Shown here piece after piece: positions 44,700 through 53,997 of a DNA stretch of 64,000 nt (position 1 is the first letter of the stretch; the number at the start of each line of letters is the position of its first letter). A program made the translations under genes and the position numbers. The notes under the pieces were generated by a model. That model was not told the origin of the DNA. It did not search any database and saw only the letters and a program-made list of their open reading frames with translations. Source of the stretch: Streptomyces wuyuanensis (lineage in GTDB: Bacteria; Actinomycetota; Actinomycetes; Streptomycetales; Streptomycetaceae); NCBI RefSeq assembly GCF_900103455.1, contig NZ_FNHI01000007.1, positions 124,001 to 188,000 of the forward strand, read 5' to 3'.

Positions 44700-45173
44700 T
44701 CAGGTCAGCGCGGCGCCGACGAGGAGGACGAACGCCGCGAGGATCAGGCCGGTACGGATGCGGTGGTAGCGGTTCCACCTGGCCTCGAAGGCGGCGCGCA
44801 CCTCGGAGTCCGGCGACGACTCCGAGGACGCCAGCGCGTTGTTCAACGGGATGTTCCCGGCGATGGTGACCAGATGGTTCAGCGCGGCGCACCCGAGCCC
44901 CGCCGCCACCAGCCACATCCGGGTGTCCGGGGCGCCCTCTCCCGGTACGGCGAGGGCGGCGGCGGGGAACACGACGACGGCCAGGAAGACCACCAGGAAC
45001 ACGGGCCGCGGGACCTGTTCGTTGATCCGCCGCATCGCGGGCACGAACCCGTCGTCGGAGAGCCTGGCGAGCCCGGGCATGACGCCCGTCTGAAAGATCA
45101 GCATGAACCCCGCGTAGAGACCGGTCGAGATGACGGCCAGGGCGAGCAGCAGGTCGGCCATGGTGCTCATCAT
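44700..45173 (-). CDS. DUF1772 membrane protein
   Basis: A 157-residue protein with four membrane helices: LLLALAVISTGLYAGFMLIF, FLVVFLAVVVFPAAALAV, LVAAGLGCAALNHLVTIAG and TGLILAAFVLLVGAALT. The N-terminal TGLYAGFM and IPLNNAL segments match the DUF1772 (anthrone-oxygenase-like) family. Biochemical role unclear. Starts at 45173, 45170 and 45161 are all possible; the longest is given. Confidence 0.78.
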   Translation of the reverse strand: MMSTMADLLLALAVISTGLYAGFMLIFQTGVMPGLARLSDDGFVPAMRRINEQVPRPVFLVVFLAVVVFPAAALAVPGEGAPDTRMWLVAAGLGCAALNHLVTIAGNIPLNNALASSESSPDSEVRAAFEARWNRYHRIRTGLILAAFVLLVGAALT

Positions 45174-45392
45174 GGCGCCAACGGCACCTCGCCGCAGCAC
45201 ACTTGCCGGGGCGCACCAGGAAGGCGGCCTTCCGGGGCCGGGCGTGGCGGCGGCGCCGGACGAGGGGCGGGGGCCCTGTGGCCATCCACCGGGCCCGCCT
45301 CCCCTCGCCGTCCGGTCCCGGCCCGCCCCGCCGCCGTCCGGGCCCGGGCCGGTGGAGTTCACCGAGCCGCGCCCGCCGCCGGCGGCCGGTCC

Positions 45393-46988
45393 TCAGCCCA
45401 GCAGCTTGTTCGCGCTCCGGATCGACTCGGCGAGCTGGCGCACGGAGGCGTCCTCCGTGCGGCGCGCCAGTCCGTCCGCCCGTTCCGCCAGGTCCCCCAG
45501 CCGGGGCGCGCCGGGGGTCTCCGCACCCCGCAGCCGCTGGGCGAAGTACGCGGCCGTGGCGCTGACCTGAAGGCGGGGCGGGGTTTCGCCCGCCCACAGA
45601 TCGCCGTCGATCCCGGCCGCCCCGACGCTGCCCGTGGCCTCGCGCGGCGCCCTGGTGCGCGGGTCGAGCCAGCGGACGGTCGCCGTGGCGACGTGGCCGG
45701 ACGCCCCCTCCTTCAGCCGTACCGCGTACAGCGCGGTCACCGCGTGGCCGGGGCCGACCTCGCCGCCGTCCACCCGGTCGTCGCGGAAGTCCTCGTTCTC
45801 CACGTGCCTGTTCTCGTATCCGACGAGGCGGAACTCCTCCACCGTTCCGCGGTCGAAGGCGACCTGCGCCTTGGCGTCGCGGGCGCGCAGTTCCAGATGG
45901 GCGGGGAGCTGGTCGACGAAGACCTTCCGGGCCTGGGCGGGGGTGGAGACGTAGGTGGTGTGTCCGTCGCCGCGGTTGGTGAGCCGTTCCATCAACTGGT
46001 CGCCGTACTCGCTGCCGACGCCGACGCCGAAGAGCGTGACGCCGAACTCCTTCCGCGCGCTCCCGATCCGCTCCAGGATGGCGTCCGCCTCGGTCTCGCC
46101 GGTGTTGGCGAGGGCGTCGGAGAGCAGCACGACACGGTTGTTGGCGCCGCGCCTGCGGCCCTCGACGGCGACGTCGTATCCGGTGCTGACGCCCGCCTCC
46201 ACATTGGTGGAGTCGGTCGGTTCAAGACTGGCGACGACCTCGTGGATCCGGTCGCGGTTGCCGTCGAGACGGGTCATCGGGAGCCGGGTCTCGGCCTCGT
46301 CGCTGAAGGTCACCAGGGCGATGGAGTCGTCGTCGCGGAGCTGGTCCGTGAGGATGCCCAGGGACTCCTTGACCAGGTCGAGCCGGCCGGGCTCCGCCAT
46401 CGACCCGGAGATGTCGACGACGAACGTGAGGGCGGCCGGTGGCCGTTCGGCCGTCCTGCTCGACGGTCGCGTGGCCAGTCCGACCCGCATCAGCGACCAG
46501 TTCCCGCCGTCCCCGCTCGCCACCCGCGCGCCGTCCACGGTCACGGAGAAGCCGTTGCCCTCGGGGCGCGGATAGTCCTGGCGGAAGCTGTTGACGAACT
46601 CCTCCGGCCGCACCGATCCGGGGTCCGGCAGCCGGCCGGCGGCGAGCGTCCGGCGCGCGTATCCGTAGGAGGCCGTGTCCACGTCCAGGGCGAAGGTGGA
46701 CACGAGGTCCGGCGCGCGGACGGCGTCGCCCTTGTCCGCGTCCTGTGTTCCGTCCGCTCCCTCGCCTCGGTCGCCCTCGGCCGCGCGACCGCCGCCGTCG
46801 GGCGGCATCGGCGCCGGAGCGCCGTCCGCGCGGCGCTGGCCGCCCTCCGCCGAAGTACCGTCGGACTGCGCTCCCGCCCCGCAGCCCGTCAGCAGCACCG
46901 CCCCGGCCAGCAGCGCCGCCAGCGCCGCCCTCCTCCATCCGGCACGTGCCCCTGACTGCGCCGATCGCGTCCTCGTCCGGGCTGTCAT
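45393..46988 (-). CDS. VWA-domain lipoprotein (YfbK-like)
   Basis: A 531-residue lipoprotein: LLAGAVLLTGC with Cys36 as lipidation site, then a charged linker. The YfbK-type N-terminal domain (TFALDVDTASYGYARRTL; PEEFVNSFRQDYP) precedes the VWA domain with the MIDAS motif VVDISGSM and ends with the DUF3520 C-terminal region. It should sit on the outer face of the membrane and act as a metal-dependent adhesion or adaptor protein. ATG at 46988. The 219-base gap to the next minus-strand gene holds nothing I recognise. Confidence 0.85.
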   Translation of the reverse strand: MTARTRTRSAQSGARAGWRRAALAALLAGAVLLTGCGAGAQSDGTSAEGGQRRADGAPAPMPPDGGGRAAEGDRGEGADGTQDADKGDAVRAPDLVSTFALDVDTASYGYARRTLAAGRLPDPGSVRPEEFVNSFRQDYPRPEGNGFSVTVDGARVASGDGGNWSLMRVGLATRPSSRTAERPPAALTFVVDISGSMAEPGRLDLVKESLGILTDQLRDDDSIALVTFSDEAETRLPMTRLDGNRDRIHEVVASLEPTDSTNVEAGVSTGYDVAVEGRRRGANNRVVLLSDALANTGETEADAILERIGSARKEFGVTLFGVGVGSEYGDQLMERLTNRGDGHTTYVSTPAQARKVFVDQLPAHLELRARDAKAQVAFDRGTVEEFRLVGYENRHVENEDFRDDRVDGGEVGPGHAVTALYAVRLKEGASGHVATATVRWLDPRTRAPREATGSVGAAGIDGDLWAGETPPRLQVSATAAYFAQRLRGAETPGAPRLGDLAERADGLARRTEDASVRQLAESIRSANKLLG

Positions 46989-47125
46989 GCCCCACCCCCT
47001 GAAATCGTCAGCACTTGTGAATGTGACGTCCGCGAGGGCCGGAAGGAGCAGACGAACGCGTTGCGGATGAGTCTCGATGCGGCAACGGCCCCCGGTACCG
47101 GAACCGTCGGCGCGCGCCGCACACA

Positions 47126-47166
47126 CGTACGGCGTGGGACGCGGGATGGGCGTCCCACGCCGTACG
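47126..47166 (-). terminator. Terminator of the ABC-2 permease operon
   Basis: CGTACGGCGTGGGACGC (47126-47142) and its perfect 17-bp complement (47150-47166) enclose a 7-base loop, 21 bases downstream of the permease stop. Confidence 0.85.
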
Positions 47167-47186
47167 AGGCGGGGTCCCCGCGGCGG

Positions 47187-48083
47187 TCAGGACACGATGT
47201 CCTTGCGTGCGAATCCGCGGAAGGCGAGGGCGATCAGCACGACAGCGAAGGTCACGGACACCGCCGTGCCCTTCAGCATCCCGCCCCATTCGAGCTGGGG
47301 CTGGAGCGCGTCCGCCCAGGCGAACTGCCAGTGCGCCGGCAGGAAGTCGCGCCACGAGCCCAGCGCCGTCACGGCGTCCAGGACGTTCCCGATGATGGTC
47401 AGCCCGACCGCGCCGCCGACCGCCCCCAGCGGCGCGTCGGTCTTCGTCGACAACCAGAACGCGAGCCCGGCGGTGACCAGTTGGGAGACGAAGATGTAGG
47501 CGACGACCAGCGCGAGTCTGGGCAGGGTGTCGGCCGTCGCCAGCGAGCCGCCGGTCGGCAGTCGCAGGGGCCCCCAGCCGTACGCCACGGTCCCCACCGC
47601 CAGTCCGACCAGCGGCAGCAGGAGCATCGCCGCCGCGCTGAAGCCCAGCGCGACCGCCAGCTTCGACCACAGCAGCCGGGACCGGGGGACGGGCGCCGCC
47701 AGCAGATAGCGCAGGGAGGACCAGCTCGCCTCGGACGCGACGGTGTCGCCGCAGAACAGCGCGACCGGCACCACCAGCAGGAACCCGGCCGACACGAACA
47801 GGCAGGTGGCCGCGAAGTTCGCCCCTGACGCCGTCGCCGTGTCCATCAGGTTGATCCGGCTGCCGCCGCCGTCGCCGCGCTCGTCCGGTGAGCCGCCGAT
47901 CGCGAAGGCCACGATCAGCACGAACGGCAGGGCCGCCAGGATCGCGCCCATCACGAGCGTCCGCCGCCGTTTGAGCTGGCGTACCGCCTCGACGCGCAGC
48001 GGCAGGGTGCGGCGCGCCCGGTAGCCGGGCGCGGTCGCCACGCTCGCCGCGCGGGCCTCGGTGCGCATGGGGCTGCTGCTCAT
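47187..48083 (-). CDS. ABC-2 type transporter permease
   Basis: A 298-residue permease with six hydrophobic segments, beginning RTLVMGAILAALPFVLIVAFAIGG and with the ABC-2 family pattern DTVASEASWSSLRYLLAAPVPRSRLLWSKL. It is the membrane partner of the ATPase domain encoded just upstream; its ATG at 48083 overlaps that gene's stop (ATGA). The pair probably exports a substrate, which is unknown. Confidence 0.85.
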   Translation of the reverse strand: MSSSPMRTEARAASVATAPGYRARRTLPLRVEAVRQLKRRRTLVMGAILAALPFVLIVAFAIGGSPDERGDGGGSRINLMDTATASGANFAATCLFVSAGFLLVVPVALFCGDTVASEASWSSLRYLLAAPVPRSRLLWSKLAVALGFSAAAMLLLPLVGLAVGTVAYGWGPLRLPTGGSLATADTLPRLALVVAYIFVSQLVTAGLAFWLSTKTDAPLGAVGGAVGLTIIGNVLDAVTALGSWRDFLPAHWQFAWADALQPQLEWGGMLKGTAVSVTFAVVLIALAFRGFARKDIVS

Positions 48084-50914
48084 GCGGATGCTCCTCCGAT
48101 CAGGGTGAGGAACGCGTCCTCCAGGCGCCGGTGCGGTCCCACTCCGGTCACCGGCACGTCGAGCCTGACGAGTTCGGCGACCAGGGCGGCGGCGCTCGCA
48201 CCGTCGAGGCGGACCAGCAACCCGCCGCCGTCGGCGCGGACGGCGGAGCCGATCCCCGGCAGTGCGGCGATTTTCTCCACGAGCGGCGCGGACGGCTCCT
48301 CGGCGGTCGTCACCAGCAGCGTGTCGCCCGCGCCGGTGATGTCGGCTACGGGGCCCGCCTGCACGAGCCTGCCGCGGTCCATGACGACGAGATGCGTGCA
48401 GGACTGCTCGACCTCCGAGAGGAGGTGGCTGGAGACGATGACGGTCCGGCCCCCGGCCGCGTACCGGATCATCACGTCCCGCATCTCGCGGATCTGTGGC
48501 GGGTCCAGTCCGTTGGTGGGCTCGTCCAGGATGAGCAGGTCCGGCAGTCCGAGCATGGCCTGCGCGATGGCGAGGCGCTGCCGCATGCCCTGCGAGTAGG
48601 TGCGGACCGCGCGGGCGAGGGCGTCGCCGAGGCCCGCGATCTCGAGGGCCTCCTCGACATGCGAGTCCTCGGCGGGGCGGCCGGTGGCCCGCCAGTACAG
48701 CTCGAGGTTCTCCCGGCCGGACAGATGCGGCAGGAAGCCCGCGCCCTCGACGAAGGCGCCGACCCGGGAGAGGACGGGCGCGCCGGGCCTGATGGCGTGT
48801 CCGAAGACCCGGATCTCGCCGTCGTCGGGGGTGATGAGTCCCATCAGCATGCGGAGCGTGGTGGTCTTGCCGGCGCCGTTCGGGCCGAGGAGGCCGAGCA
48901 CCTGGCCCTTCTCGACGCGGAAGGAGAGGTCCCGCACCGCGTACCGGTCGGCCGACTTGGCGTACCGCTTGGTGAGATCGGTGATCTGCAGCGGTACCTC
49001 GGCGAGCCCGGTGTCGGGGGCGGGCGCCGCGGTCCTGCGGTGCGCGGTGAGCAGCAGCGCCGCCGCCACGACGGCGCCCGCGGCGGGCAGGCCCCACACC
49101 CACCAGGGCATTCCGGCCGCCTGGGTGGTGACGCCGGGTGCGGTGGGCACGGTCACGGGCCCGGCCGGCGTGACGGCGTAGGCGGCCGGGGCGGCGGGGG
49201 ACGAGTAGGCGAGGTCGGTGGCGGCGAGCACGAGCCGGAGCCGGTGGCCGGCCTCGACCTCGTGGTCCACGGCGGGAAGCGTGAGTTCGACGGTCCGGCC
49301 CGCCTTGGCGTCCTCGATCCGCACGGGGGCGACGAGCTGGGAGGGAAGCACCTGCCGGCGGCCGTCCGGGCCGACGTCGTAGACCTTGCCGAAGAGGACC
49401 GCTTCCCCGCTGTCCGAGCCGACCTTCACCCGGACGGTGGGCGAACCGGTGATCCGGGTGCGGCGGTCGAGCGGAGCGGAGTCGAAGCGGGCGTGCTGCC
49501 CGGGGAAGTCGAGCGAGAGCCCGACGCCGAGCGAGGAGAACCGGGACAGTCCGCCGCCCAGTCCGGGCACGGTGGAGATCCCCGGCGGGTTGGCCCCTGC
49601 CGGGTTGCGGAAGGACTGCGTCCCGCCGGTCAGTGCGAACTCGCGGCGGCCCGCTGCCAGGCCGGGGTACGCGTCGGCGGTGGCTCCGCGCAGGGTTGCC
49701 TGCCCATCGGTGGAGTCGACTCCTCCGGTCCGGCTGACGCGGAACGCGGGGCCGGTGTCCACGGCCTTGTTCCCGTTCAGGTACCGGTCGAACCAGGCGG
49801 AGATCCGTCCCTGGACCCTGCCCGCCTCCAGGTCGCCGCCGTCGTGCCCGCCGGCGATCCAGTCGACGGCGACGGGCGCGCCGTTGCCGGTGATCGCCTC
49901 GGCCATGGCGTCGGCGTGGGAGAGCGGGAAGAGCGAGTCGGACTGTCCCTGGACGATGAGCGCGGGGACCTTGATCCGGTCGGCGACGGCGGACGGGCTG
50001 CGGGCCTCCAGCAGGGCCCTGGCCTCGGCGTCGGGCCGGCCGCTGGTCGCGACGCGCTCGTACATGGCGCACAGGGCGGGCTCGAAGCGTCCACAGGCGG
50101 CCGCGGGCTGCGCCGCGCCGGAAGCACGGCCGCCGGCGCCCAGTTGCGTCGGGGCTCCGCCGCCGGCCTCGGTGCCCGCTTCCGTGCCGGCTCCGTCACC
50201 GTCCCGGGCCCTGCCGGTACCCGGGCCGTCCTCGGCGGGAGCGTCCGCCAGCGGTTCGCCGGCGTCGGGGACGAGCCCCGACCCGCCGGCCGAACCGGCC
50301 GTGAAGAACATGCCCGCCCAGAGTTTCTTGAACACGCCGTCCGGGAACAGTGCGTCGGCGAGGTTCCAGTACGTGATCTGCGGAGCGATGGCGTCGACCC
50401 TGCGGTCGTGGCCCGCCGCGAGCAGGGAGACGGCACCTCCGTAGGACACACCGGTGACTCCCACGCGCGGGTCGCCCTCGGCGTCCAGTTCCACCTCGGG
50501 TCGCCCGGCGAGCCAGTCGATCAGCCGTGAGACGTCCTTTACCTCGTGCTCGGGGTCGTTCAGCCCGATGCTGCCGGTGGACCTGCCGAAGCCGCGCGCC
50601 GACCAGGTCATGACGGCGTACCCGTCCCTGGCCAGCGCCTCCGCCTGCAGCCGTACGGAGTCCTTGCTGCTGCCGAAGCCGTGGCCGATCAGCACCGCGG
50701 GCCGGCGGCCGTCCCCGGCGGTGAAGTACGAGGTGTCGATCCTCGCGCCCGGCATGGTCAGCACCCGGTCCTCGCGGTGCACCGTGGCCTCGTCGTCCGA
50801 GGCCGCTGCGGTCCAGGTGCCGGCGCCCGCGAGCACGGCGAAGGCGGCGACGGCCGCGAGCCATCGGCCTCGGCGCCGGGACAGCACGGCTCGTCCGGGG
50901 AGTCGGATCCTCAT
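48080..50914 (-). CDS. Exported alpha/beta hydrolase (X-Pro peptidase-like) fused to ABC ATPase
   Basis: A 944-residue fusion. Residues 10-35 form an N-terminal signal or anchor. An alpha/beta hydrolase follows (VLIGHGFGSSKDSV; nucleophile in GVTGVSYGGAVSLL; acid/base region VPALIVQGQSDSLFPL; His in IAGGHDGGD), then the X-Pro dipeptidyl-peptidase C-terminal beta domain (about 400-580). A membrane helix (WWVWGLPAAGAVVAAALLL, about 603-621) leads to a cytoplasmic ABC ATPase (642-944) with Walker A LLGPNGAGKTT, signature YSQGMRQRL, Walker B LLILDEPTNGLD and switch SSHLL. The hydrolase would lie outside the membrane and the ATPase inside. A Gly/Ala/Asp-rich insert lies about 225-280. ATG at 50914. 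Frame is uninterrupted across the join. Confidence 0.88.
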   Translation of the reverse strand: MRIRLPGRAVLSRRRGRWLAAVAAFAVLAGAGTWTAAASDDEATVHREDRVLTMPGARIDTSYFTAGDGRRPAVLIGHGFGSSKDSVRLQAEALARDGYAVMTWSARGFGRSTGSIGLNDPEHEVKDVSRLIDWLAGRPEVELDAEGDPRVGVTGVSYGGAVSLLAAGHDRRVDAIAPQITYWNLADALFPDGVFKKLWAGMFFTAGSAGGSGLVPDAGEPLADAPAEDGPGTGRARDGDGAGTEAGTEAGGGAPTQLGAGGRASGAAQPAAACGRFEPALCAMYERVATSGRPDAEARALLEARSPSAVADRIKVPALIVQGQSDSLFPLSHADAMAEAITGNGAPVAVDWIAGGHDGGDLEAGRVQGRISAWFDRYLNGNKAVDTGPAFRVSRTGGVDSTDGQATLRGATADAYPGLAAGRREFALTGGTQSFRNPAGANPPGISTVPGLGGGLSRFSSLGVGLSLDFPGQHARFDSAPLDRRTRITGSPTVRVKVGSDSGEAVLFGKVYDVGPDGRRQVLPSQLVAPVRIEDAKAGRTVELTLPAVDHEVEAGHRLRLVLAATDLAYSSPAAPAAYAVTPAGPVTVPTAPGVTTQAAGMPWWVWGLPAAGAVVAAALLLTAHRRTAAPAPDTGLAEVPLQITDLTKRYAKSADRYAVRDLSFRVEKGQVLGLLGPNGAGKTTTLRMLMGLITPDDGEIRVFGHAIRPGAPVLSRVGAFVEGAGFLPHLSGRENLELYWRATGRPAEDSHVEEALEIAGLGDALARAVRTYSQGMRQRLAIAQAMLGLPDLLILDEPTNGLDPPQIREMRDVMIRYAAGGRTVIVSSHLLSEVEQSCTHLVVMDRGRLVQAGPVADITGAGDTLLVTTAEEPSAPLVEKIAALPGIGSAVRADGGGLLVRLDGASAAALVAELVRLDVPVTGVGPHRRLEDAFLTLIGGASA

Positions 50915-51366
50915 GTCCGAAACCATAAGCGGACGGTTCGCCCGGCTGCCGCTGCCGCCGGTCGGAACTGCATGACCTCCTCGGGTAGTACCGGCTGCCC
51001 CGCCGTACACCAACCGCGGTACACGGAGACGGGACGCGAGTGCGCGGACGGGGGTCGAGCCATGCCTCCGGCCCTGCCCGGATCCGTCCTGAGCAGGCCG
51101 AATCCACCATCTTCGGAAGATACTTCACGACAGGTCACGTTTGGGCGGTTTCATCCGGACGCCGGGATGGGCCGCAAACGCCTGCGTGCACCACACAGAT
51201 GTCGCCGATGTCCGCCAAATTGCCCATGCCACCAGGGCTTTTGATCTAACCCATCGGTAACAACCCCTTGTGTGCCGCATCACCTCACGAGACGCTGTGC
51301 CGGCATCCGCACCGCCGCGCGGATGCTTGTCGTGTTCCGATCAAAGAGAGAGGTCAGGTGCACGAG
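50915..51366. promoter_or_regulatory. Divergent region between hydrolase-ABC fusion and subtilase
   Basis: No gene in these 452 bases. The right part is AT-richer (51200-51270, with TTGATCTAACCC and GGTAACAACCCC) and should carry the subtilase promoter, but I see no clear pair of boxes. Confidence 0.45.
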
Positions 51367-52566
51367 ATGAGATTCACTGCCCGCCGCTCCATACGCATGG
51401 GCGCGCTGCTCCCCGCAGTCGTCGTCGCGGCCGGTCTCCAGTTCGCCGTCACCCCCACAGCGCACAGCGCGCCGCTCGGCGATCTCCGTCTCGCCCCCAC
51501 TGCAACCGCCGTACACAACAGCTGGATCGTCGTCCTGAAGGACGGCGGCACCCGTGTCTCCGAACTCACCGCCGACGAGGACGTGACCCCCAAGCACGTC
51601 TTCCGGTCGGTGCTCAACGGCTTCTCCGCCTCCATGTCCAAGGCGAAGGCCGAACGACTCGCCGCCGACCCGCGCGTGGCGTACGTCGAGCAGAACAGCG
51701 TCATCCGCCTCAACGAGACCCAGACGAACGCGACCTGGGGTCTGGACCGAGTGGACCAGCGCGATCTGCCGCTGTCGACGACGTACACGCACGACACGAC
51801 GGCATCGAACGTGAACGCCTACATCATCGACACCGGCATCCGCACCTCGCACGGCGAATTCGGCGGCCGGGCGAGCGTCGGCACCGACACCGTCGGCGAC
51901 GGCCAGAACGGCCAGGACTGCCAGGGCCACGGCACGCACGTCGCCGGCACCGTCGGCGGCAAGTCGTACGGGGTCGCCAAGGGCGTGAACCTGATCGCGG
52001 TACGCGTCCTGGGCTGTGACGGCTCCGGAACGACCGAGGGTGTCATCGCCGGCGTCGACTGGGTGACGGCGAACGCGGCCAAGCCGGCCGTGGCCAACAT
52101 GAGCCTCGGCGGCAGCGCCAGCGCCGCCCTGGACAACGCGGTGAAGCGGTCCATCGCCTCGGGTGTCAGCTACTCGATCGCGGCGGGCAACGGCATTCTG
52201 ATCGGCATCCCCGTGAACGCGTGCAACTACTCGCCGGCCCGCGTCCCCGAGGCGATCACCGTCGGCGCCACGGACAGGACGGACCGGCGGGCCTCGTTCT
52301 CCAACTTCGGGTCCTGCCTGGACCTGTTCGCGCCCGGTGTGGACATCACCTCGGCGTGGAAGGACAGCGACAACGCGACGAACACCATCTCCGGCACGTC
52401 GATGGCCACTCCGCACACCGCGGGTGTCGCCGCGCTCTACCTGGCGGACCACCCCACGGCGTCACCGGCTCAGGTCCGCGACGCCCTGGTGAACAACGCG
52501 ACCAGCGGCAAGGTCACGGACCCGCGCACGGGCTCCCCGAACAAGCTGCTGCACTCGCTGTTCTGA
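51367..52566 (+). CDS. Secreted S8 family serine protease (subtilase, proteinase K-like)
   Basis: A 399-residue pre-pro-protease. The signal peptide spans about 1-35 ([18 protein letters not shown]...AHSA), the I9 inhibitor pro-domain about 48-115 (WIVVLKDGG...VAYVEQN), and the catalytic domain 120-399. The triad is D155 (YIIDTGI), H188 (GHGTHVAGT) and S345 (GTSMATPH). It is exported and self-processed, and would degrade external protein. ATG at 51367 used; GTG at 51358 is possible. It is monocistronic and followed by two hairpins. Confidence 0.93.
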   Translation: MRFTARRSIRMGALLPAVVVAAGLQFAVTPTAHSAPLGDLRLAPTATAVHNSWIVVLKDGGTRVSELTADEDVTPKHVFRSVLNGFSASMSKAKAERLAADPRVAYVEQNSVIRLNETQTNATWGLDRVDQRDLPLSTTYTHDTTASNVNAYIIDTGIRTSHGEFGGRASVGTDTVGDGQNGQDCQGHGTHVAGTVGGKSYGVAKGVNLIAVRVLGCDGSGTTEGVIAGVDWVTANAAKPAVANMSLGGSASAALDNAVKRSIASGVSYSIAAGNGILIGIPVNACNYSPARVPEAITVGATDRTDRRASFSNFGSCLDLFAPGVDITSAWKDSDNATNTISGTSMATPHTAGVAALYLADHPTASPAQVRDALVNNATSGKVTDPRTGSPNKLLHSLF

Positions 52567-52616
52567 TCGCGCGGCCCGGCCGGGACGGACGGCCCGGTCG
52601 TCCGGTCCGGCGTCCC

Positions 52617-52656
52617 GGCCGGAGCCGTCCCCGCCGCTTCGGCGGCGGCTCCGGCC
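52617..52656 (+). terminator. First subtilase terminator hairpin
   Basis: Outer arms GGCCGGAG/CTCCGGCC (52617-52624, 52649-52656) enclose CCGCCGC-TTCG-GCGGCGG, a 7-bp stem with a TTCG tetraloop; the left side has a six-base bulge. Confidence 0.7.
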
Positions 52657-52674
52657 GCACCGCTGCCGCGACAT

Positions 52675-52719
52675 GCCCGAGGAGCCCTTCCCCCGACGGG
52701 GCAGGCCCGCTCCTCGGGC
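52675..52719 (+). terminator. Second hairpin after the subtilase gene
   Basis: GCCCGAGGAGC (52675-52685) and GCTCCTCGGGC (52709-52719) pair perfectly over 11 bases; the loop itself contains a short CCCC-GAC-GGGG stem. Confidence 0.6.
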
Positions 52720-52870
52720 ATCCGCCGTCCGGCGGCCTCCAGATCCGCCCCCGTGGCGCAAGGGACGCCTTGCGCGCGGGGCTCGGGCAGTCGCGCGGTC
52801 GGCGTGCCGCTTCCCGTGTCGCCCTCCATCGGTCCGGCAACCGTCCGTTAGGCTCGCGTCGCTCACCAAG

Positions 52871-53824
52871 GTGCTGATCTTCACGGAGGGCAGGACGACG
52901 GGGATCAATCGAGAGCGCCTCGTCAGAACACTGACGTTCTGGCTGCGGCCTGACTTCATGTTGCGGGTCGTCAACCGCTTCCAGAAGATCGTGGGCTTCG
53001 ACCGCTCGATGGCCCTGGCCTCCAGCGCGTTGACTGCTTTGGTCCCGCTCTCCATCCTCCTCGGCGCCCTCTTCGCGCACTACGACGCGGCAGCGCAGAT
53101 CATCCGGCGCTACCACCTCACCGGAGCAGGCGCCACGGCGGTCAACTCGCTGTTCTCCACCGCCGACGGGGCCAGTGTCAGCTTCGGGATCTTCGGGGTC
53201 GTGTTCCTGACGATCTCGGTGCTCAGTTTCGCGCGGGCGGCACAGCGGCTCTTCGAACAGACCTGGGATCTCAAGCCCCTCAGTGTGCGCAACACCCGCA
53301 ACGGCTTGTGGTGGATCCTCACCTTCGGCGGCTACGCGGCGGTCACCGCGTTGCTCTCCGCGCTCCTCGGCGGTTACGCGCTGGGGCTGGCCGCCTTGGT
53401 GTGCGCGGTACCGGTGAACGCCGCGTTCCTCGTGTGGAGCGGCTGGATCCTGTCGGCGAAGCGGATCAGCCGGTCGGCCCTGCTTCCCTTCGGCGTCGTC
53501 GGCGCCGTTCTGACGGCAGCCTATTCGGTCGGCGCGCCCGTCTACCTGCCGCGCCTCTTCAACTCGTCCGCGGCGCGCTACGGGGTCGTGGGCGCGGTCT
53601 TCGCGATGATCTCCGCCCTCTTCGCGGCCATGCTCGTCCTGGTCGTGTCGGCGGCACTGGGACGGGAAGTACGGGACGAACTCGGCCGCATCCGCCGGGG
53701 CCACCGCCCTTCCGACCGCGAGGTACGCCGGCAGTGGGACAAGGTGGTCGGACAGGCCCGGTCGCGGTGGCGCACGGCGCGGAAACAGATCTCTCACCGT
53801 CAGAGCAAGGACTCGAACCCCTGA
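52871..53824 (+). CDS. YihY/BrkB-like integral membrane protein
   Basis: A 317-residue protein with six membrane helices, for example ASSALTALVPLSILLGALFA, GIFGVVFLTISVLSFARAAQRLFE and VGAVFAMISALFAAMLVLVV. The N-terminal LRVVNRFQKIVGFDRSMALASSAL and central RAAQRLFEQTWD match the YihY/virulence factor BrkB family, whose function is not settled. The C-terminus is a basic cytoplasmic tail. The start is uncertain: GTG 52871 is used because a possible -10 lies just upstream; ATG 52957 would lose 28 residues. Confidence 0.8.
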   Translation: MLIFTEGRTTGINRERLVRTLTFWLRPDFMLRVVNRFQKIVGFDRSMALASSALTALVPLSILLGALFAHYDAAAQIIRRYHLTGAGATAVNSLFSTADGASVSFGIFGVVFLTISVLSFARAAQRLFEQTWDLKPLSVRNTRNGLWWILTFGGYAAVTALLSALLGGYALGLAALVCAVPVNAAFLVWSGWILSAKRISRSALLPFGVVGAVLTAAYSVGAPVYLPRLFNSSAARYGVVGAVFAMISALFAAMLVLVVSAALGREVRDELGRIRRGHRPSDREVRRQWDKVVGQARSRWRTARKQISHRQSKDSNP

Positions 53825-53920
53825 CGGGCGCCACCGGAATCCGCATTCCGGCGTTCTCGGCCGGGTCAGCGGGCCGGGGCCCGCACCGGTGCACCAGGAC
53901 CGGCGGCCCGCCGCGCAGCA

Positions 53921-53958
53921 TGCGGCCCGTACGGGGTGAGGGTTCCGTACGGGCCGCA
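53921..53958. terminator. Bidirectional terminator between BrkB-like gene and mmsA
   Basis: TGCGGCCCGTACGG (53921-53934) pairs perfectly over 14 bases with 53945-53958 around a 10-base loop. It lies between convergent stops and is closer to mmsA. Confidence 0.8.
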
Positions 53959-53997
53959 GGGTGTTGCCGGGGCGCCCGGGGGCCGGGCGCGGGGGCG

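Larger units (their letters stand above)
52567..52870. other. Intergenic region after the subtilase gene
   Basis: No gene in these 304 bases. Two terminator-like hairpins lie at 52617-52719. TAGGCT at 52849-52854 could be a -10 box for the BrkB-like gene. Confidence 0.55.

Noticed and set aside
48131..50530. Nearly 800-codon plus-strand frame opposite the hydrolase-ABC fusion
   Set aside because: Antisense shadow; the minus-strand protein has intact catalytic and ATPase motifs.
53800..53830. tRNA T-arm-like sequence (GGACTCGAACCCC, minus strand sense)
   Set aside because: No acceptor, D or anticodon arms surround it and the T-stem does not pair; it encodes the end of the BrkB-like protein. 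An attachment-site remnant cannot be shown.
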